A stretch of 64,000 bases of DNA. Origin: Lachnoclostridium sp. An169. Lineage in GTDB: Bacteria; Bacillota; Clostridia; Lachnospirales; Lachnospiraceae. Under the pieces are notes generated by a model that was not told where the DNA came from, did not search any database, and saw only the letters and a program-made list of their open reading frames with translations. A program made the position numbers and the translations under genes. Numbering within the stretch: the stretch's first letter is position 1; every line of letters starts with the position of its first letter. The stretch covers positions 62,001 through 126,000 of the forward strand of contig NZ_NFKT01000010.1 of NCBI RefSeq assembly GCF_002160525.1, read 5' to 3'. Positions 61,958-64,000 of this stretch are shown piece after piece.

Positions 61958-63696
61958 CTGTCCTTCTCCTTTTCTTCCATAGAATTGTTCCGCTCACGCT
62001 TCTTTCTGTAATCATCCAGCGCCGAGCCGCCTGTTTCAGGCAGCGTCAGGGGCAGGCTGATCCACACCTGGGTTCCCTCGCCCGTTCTGCTCGTAATCCT
62101 GAACTCCGCATCATCCCCGTAATACAGCCGCAGACGGTGCAGACAGTTCCAGATCCCGATATGCTTTCCCCGCTCGTCCGTTACCGCTTCACCGCGCTGC
62201 AGGGCAGCAGCCTTTTCCTCGTCCATCCCGTTTCCGGTGTCGCATATGGAGATGTCCAGATGTTCCCCACGCACATGGATGTTGATCAGAATCTCGATCG
62301 TTTTCCCCAGTACAAGCCCGTATTTGATCGAGTTTTCCACAAAATTCTCAATCAGCAGGCAGGGGATTTCCACATTCTGCGCCTCCTCATCCACGTCGTA
62401 CACCGAAGTAAAGCTGTCCGGGAATCGCATCTTCTGGATTTCCATAAAATTCGTGACAAAGTTCATCTCTTCCCTCACCGTCACAAAAGACTTCTCCCGC
62501 CGCAGGATATAGCGGAAGTGGCTGACCAGAAGCAGGGTAAAGCTTTTGACTTCCTCCAGTCTGGAAACGGACGCCAGACTGTAGATCGTATTGAGGAAAT
62601 TCAGCAGCATATGGGGATTCACTTCCAGCAGGATATTGAGCGACTCTGTCTGAAGCTTTTCCAGTTCTTTCTCATAGGACTCTATGGTCAGATTTTTTAT
62701 CTCCGCCGTCATACTGTTAAAGGTCCGGTAAATATAATCCATCTGGCTTGTCCCTGGCGTCCCCTCCAACCGGTACTCCAGATCGCCGTTTTTCACCGCA
62801 TACATTCCCTTCCACAGTTCTGTCAGTGGGTTCACCACCTGCCTGCGGATCACAAACCACAGAAGGGGCAGCGCAAGAAAGCTCAGCACCGCAAGCGCCC
62901 GGATTACTGTCACAAAAACCGGGAGCTGCGAAAGCATATCCGAACGCCGGATACTCCGCACAAGGGAGTACCCCAGATCCCCGATCTTCCTCTCGATGCG
63001 GATCTCGCCTCCATCCGGGGCGCCGGTCTGCCCGTCCCCCACTGTCACCAGATTTCTTCCGTCCATATCGGCAAACGAGATCGTCTCCGTAATCTCCCTG
63101 CTGCTCTCTTCCAGATCTTCCAGCATTGACTCCGCGTCAAGAAGAAGTCCGAAGGAAAAACATGGATAATCAAAATGGCGGATAAAGAACTTCCTTCCGT
63201 CTGCCTCTGTGATTTCCCAGGCTGACACGCCCATGGATACCCGCTCTCTGTTCCGCACAATGCTGCGGACTGCCTCCACATCCGCGATTCCATACTGGTT
63301 TGCCGCGTTCATCCTCACACTGACATTGTCATCCTCATGATTCCAGAGATAGCTCATACCGTTGATCTGGACAGAAGAGCGGATCTCATCGATCTCATTG
63401 CTGAGGCGGATCAGATCCACAGAGCTGTCGCTTTCCTGACGGATGGTCAGGACTGCCATATTCTCTCCGGAAAGGAACTCCCCCACCTTGCTCTCCAGGT
63501 GGGACAGTTCTGACTCCAACGCGCGCACATAAAGCTCAAGCTGGCTGTCATAGGACGCAGTCAGACTCTCCTCATAATTTTCGGAAATCATTCCCGTCAC
63601 CGCCGCCGCCAGGACATTAACCGGTATAATCGCCAGAGAACATGCCAGCACAAGGCGGAAAATCAGATTTTTCCAGAGCATATGGATCTTTTTCAT
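61954..63696 (-). CDS. YesM-type sensor histidine kinase
   Basis: A 580-residue membrane sensor. First membrane segment LIFRLVLACSLAIIPVNVLA, an external sensing region of about 230 residues, second segment (FVTVIRALAVLSFLALPLLW), HAMP linker (RQVVNPLTELWKGMYAVKNGD), His_kinase domain with the phospho-acceptor in LEVNPHMLLNFLNT, and ATPase domain (NFVENSIKYG, CDTGNGMD). ATG 63696 follows GGGGTGAT by 7 bases. It overlaps the regulator gene by 4 bp and lies 26 bp after the GH2 gene, so all three may be co-transcribed. Confidence 0.94.
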   Translation of the reverse strand: MKKIHMLWKNLIFRLVLACSLAIIPVNVLAAAVTGMISENYEESLTASYDSQLELYVRALESELSHLESKVGEFLSGENMAVLTIRQESDSSVDLIRLSNEIDEIRSSVQINGMSYLWNHEDDNVSVRMNAANQYGIADVEAVRSIVRNRERVSMGVSAWEITEADGRKFFIRHFDYPCFSFGLLLDAESMLEDLEESSREITETISFADMDGRNLVTVGDGQTGAPDGGEIRIERKIGDLGYSLVRSIRRSDMLSQLPVFVTVIRALAVLSFLALPLLWFVIRRQVVNPLTELWKGMYAVKNGDLEYRLEGTPGTSQMDYIYRTFNSMTAEIKNLTIESYEKELEKLQTESLNILLEVNPHMLLNFLNTIYSLASVSRLEEVKSFTLLLVSHFRYILRREKSFVTVREEMNFVTNFMEIQKMRFPDSFTSVYDVDEEAQNVEIPCLLIENFVENSIKYGLVLGKTIEILINIHVRGEHLDISICDTGNGMDEEKAAALQRGEAVTDERGKHIGIWNCLHRLRLYYGDDAEFRITSRTGEGTQVWISLPLTLPETGGSALDDYRKKRERNNSMEEKEKDR

Positions 63697-63722
63697 CTAT
63701 GTATCACCCCAGTATTTTTTTG

Positions 63723-64000
63723 TTATGCGGGTTTTACTGCACAGACAGATGCCGATGCCGGTTCCAGTCCTTCCGTCTGCGCAGTCACCTCAATCGTGCC
63801 TTCTTCCCCGGTACTGCGGACTACGGCGAGAATCCTTCCGTGCCAGGAGGTGCTCCATCCCGTCCGGAATCCTTCCTCTGTCTCCGGGCGCCCGCTTCCC
63901 ACAGCGATCAGTTCTCCCGGTCCTTTCACCGTGACGGCAATCTTCCGTTCTTCCTGCATTTTCAGAAGTCCCTTTTCATCGGTCACATGGACAGGTATAT
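63723..64000 (-). CDS. GH2 beta-glycosidase, partial (only C-terminus in window)
   Basis: The visible 91 codons, open at the right edge, match the C-terminus of the GH2 enzyme at 44832: RKIAVTVKGPGELIAVGSGR, then RPETEEGF and STSWHGRILAVVRSTG. The catalytic parts lie outside the window. It precedes the kinase gene by 26 bp on the same strand. Confidence 0.85.
   Translation of the reverse strand, partial: IPVHVTDEKGLLKMQEERKIAVTVKGPGELIAVGSGRPETEEGFRTGWSTSWHGRILAVVRSTGEEGTIEVTAQTEGLEPASASVCAVKPA

Noticed and set aside
61858-63129. A 423-codon open frame on the plus strand
   Set aside because: It is opposite the sensor kinase gene with conserved kinase motifs; considered a shadow frame.

Overview
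The window looks like one accessory region of a gut-type Bacillota, most likely a Lachnospiraceae member. The grounds are strong AGGAGG-type ribosome sites, LplB/YtcP-style sugar ABC permeases without a local ATPase, YesM/YesN-type two-component pairs, and many intracellular glycosidases. The genus cannot be fixed from the sequence. Nearly every gene serves uptake and intracellular breakdown of glycosides, and the region is unusually rich in esterase-type alpha/beta hydrolases (about eleven domains).

Layout. 1-1117: 3' part missing of a GPH-type sugar symporter. 1396-10044 (minus): an operon of symporter, CocE-type esterase, alpha/beta hydrolase, ceramidase-like hydrolase and a domain-inverted GH3. 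10214-15916 (plus): two paralogous AraC regulators, each followed by an esterase gene, then a 44-residue membrane peptide coupled to a membrane-anchored esterase. 15919-16704: a scar of a mobile element (remnants of a DnaC/IstB-like ATPase, a YafQ toxin and a MobA/MobL relaxase). 16738-34407 (minus): a self-contained module of sensor kinase and response regulator, solute-binding lipoprotein and two ABC permeases, a GH106-like protein, a frameshifted GH3, a GH39, a metallo-beta-lactamase-fold hydrolase, a GH78-like protein and an alpha/beta hydrolase. 34607-44556 (minus): canonical GH3, pectin-acetylesterase-like protein, inverted GH3, GH39 and two alpha/beta hydrolases. 44832-47279: GH2. 47590-57140 (minus): GH94, a 1814-residue fusion of GH78 rhamnosidase with two different esterase domains, and a GPH symporter. 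57339-61016 (minus): solute-binding protein, two permeases and a 45-residue exported peptide. 61133-64000 (minus): response regulator, sensor kinase and the C-terminus of a second GH2 cut by the window edge.

How it fits together. None of the glycosidases has a signal peptide, so intact or lightly trimmed glycosides are probably imported by the ABC systems or symporters, de-esterified by the many hydrolases, and cut by rhamnosidases (GH78, GH106-like), beta-glycosidases (GH3, GH39, GH2) and a phosphorylase (GH94). Two YesM/YesN-type pairs probably control the ABC operons. Seven promoters share a previously unremarked arrangement: two CAGRA-type half-sites exactly 20 bp apart, the second usually 28 bp upstream of the -10 hexamer. 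This is what an AraC-family activator site would look like, and the two AraC proteins at 10214 and 12361 are the obvious candidates.

The two stretches longer than 300 bases without an intact gene are 15917-16737 (mobile-element scar) and 47280-47589 (promoter at 47377-47430 and terminator at 47476-47526). No tRNA, rRNA, CRISPR array or intact insertion sequence was seen.
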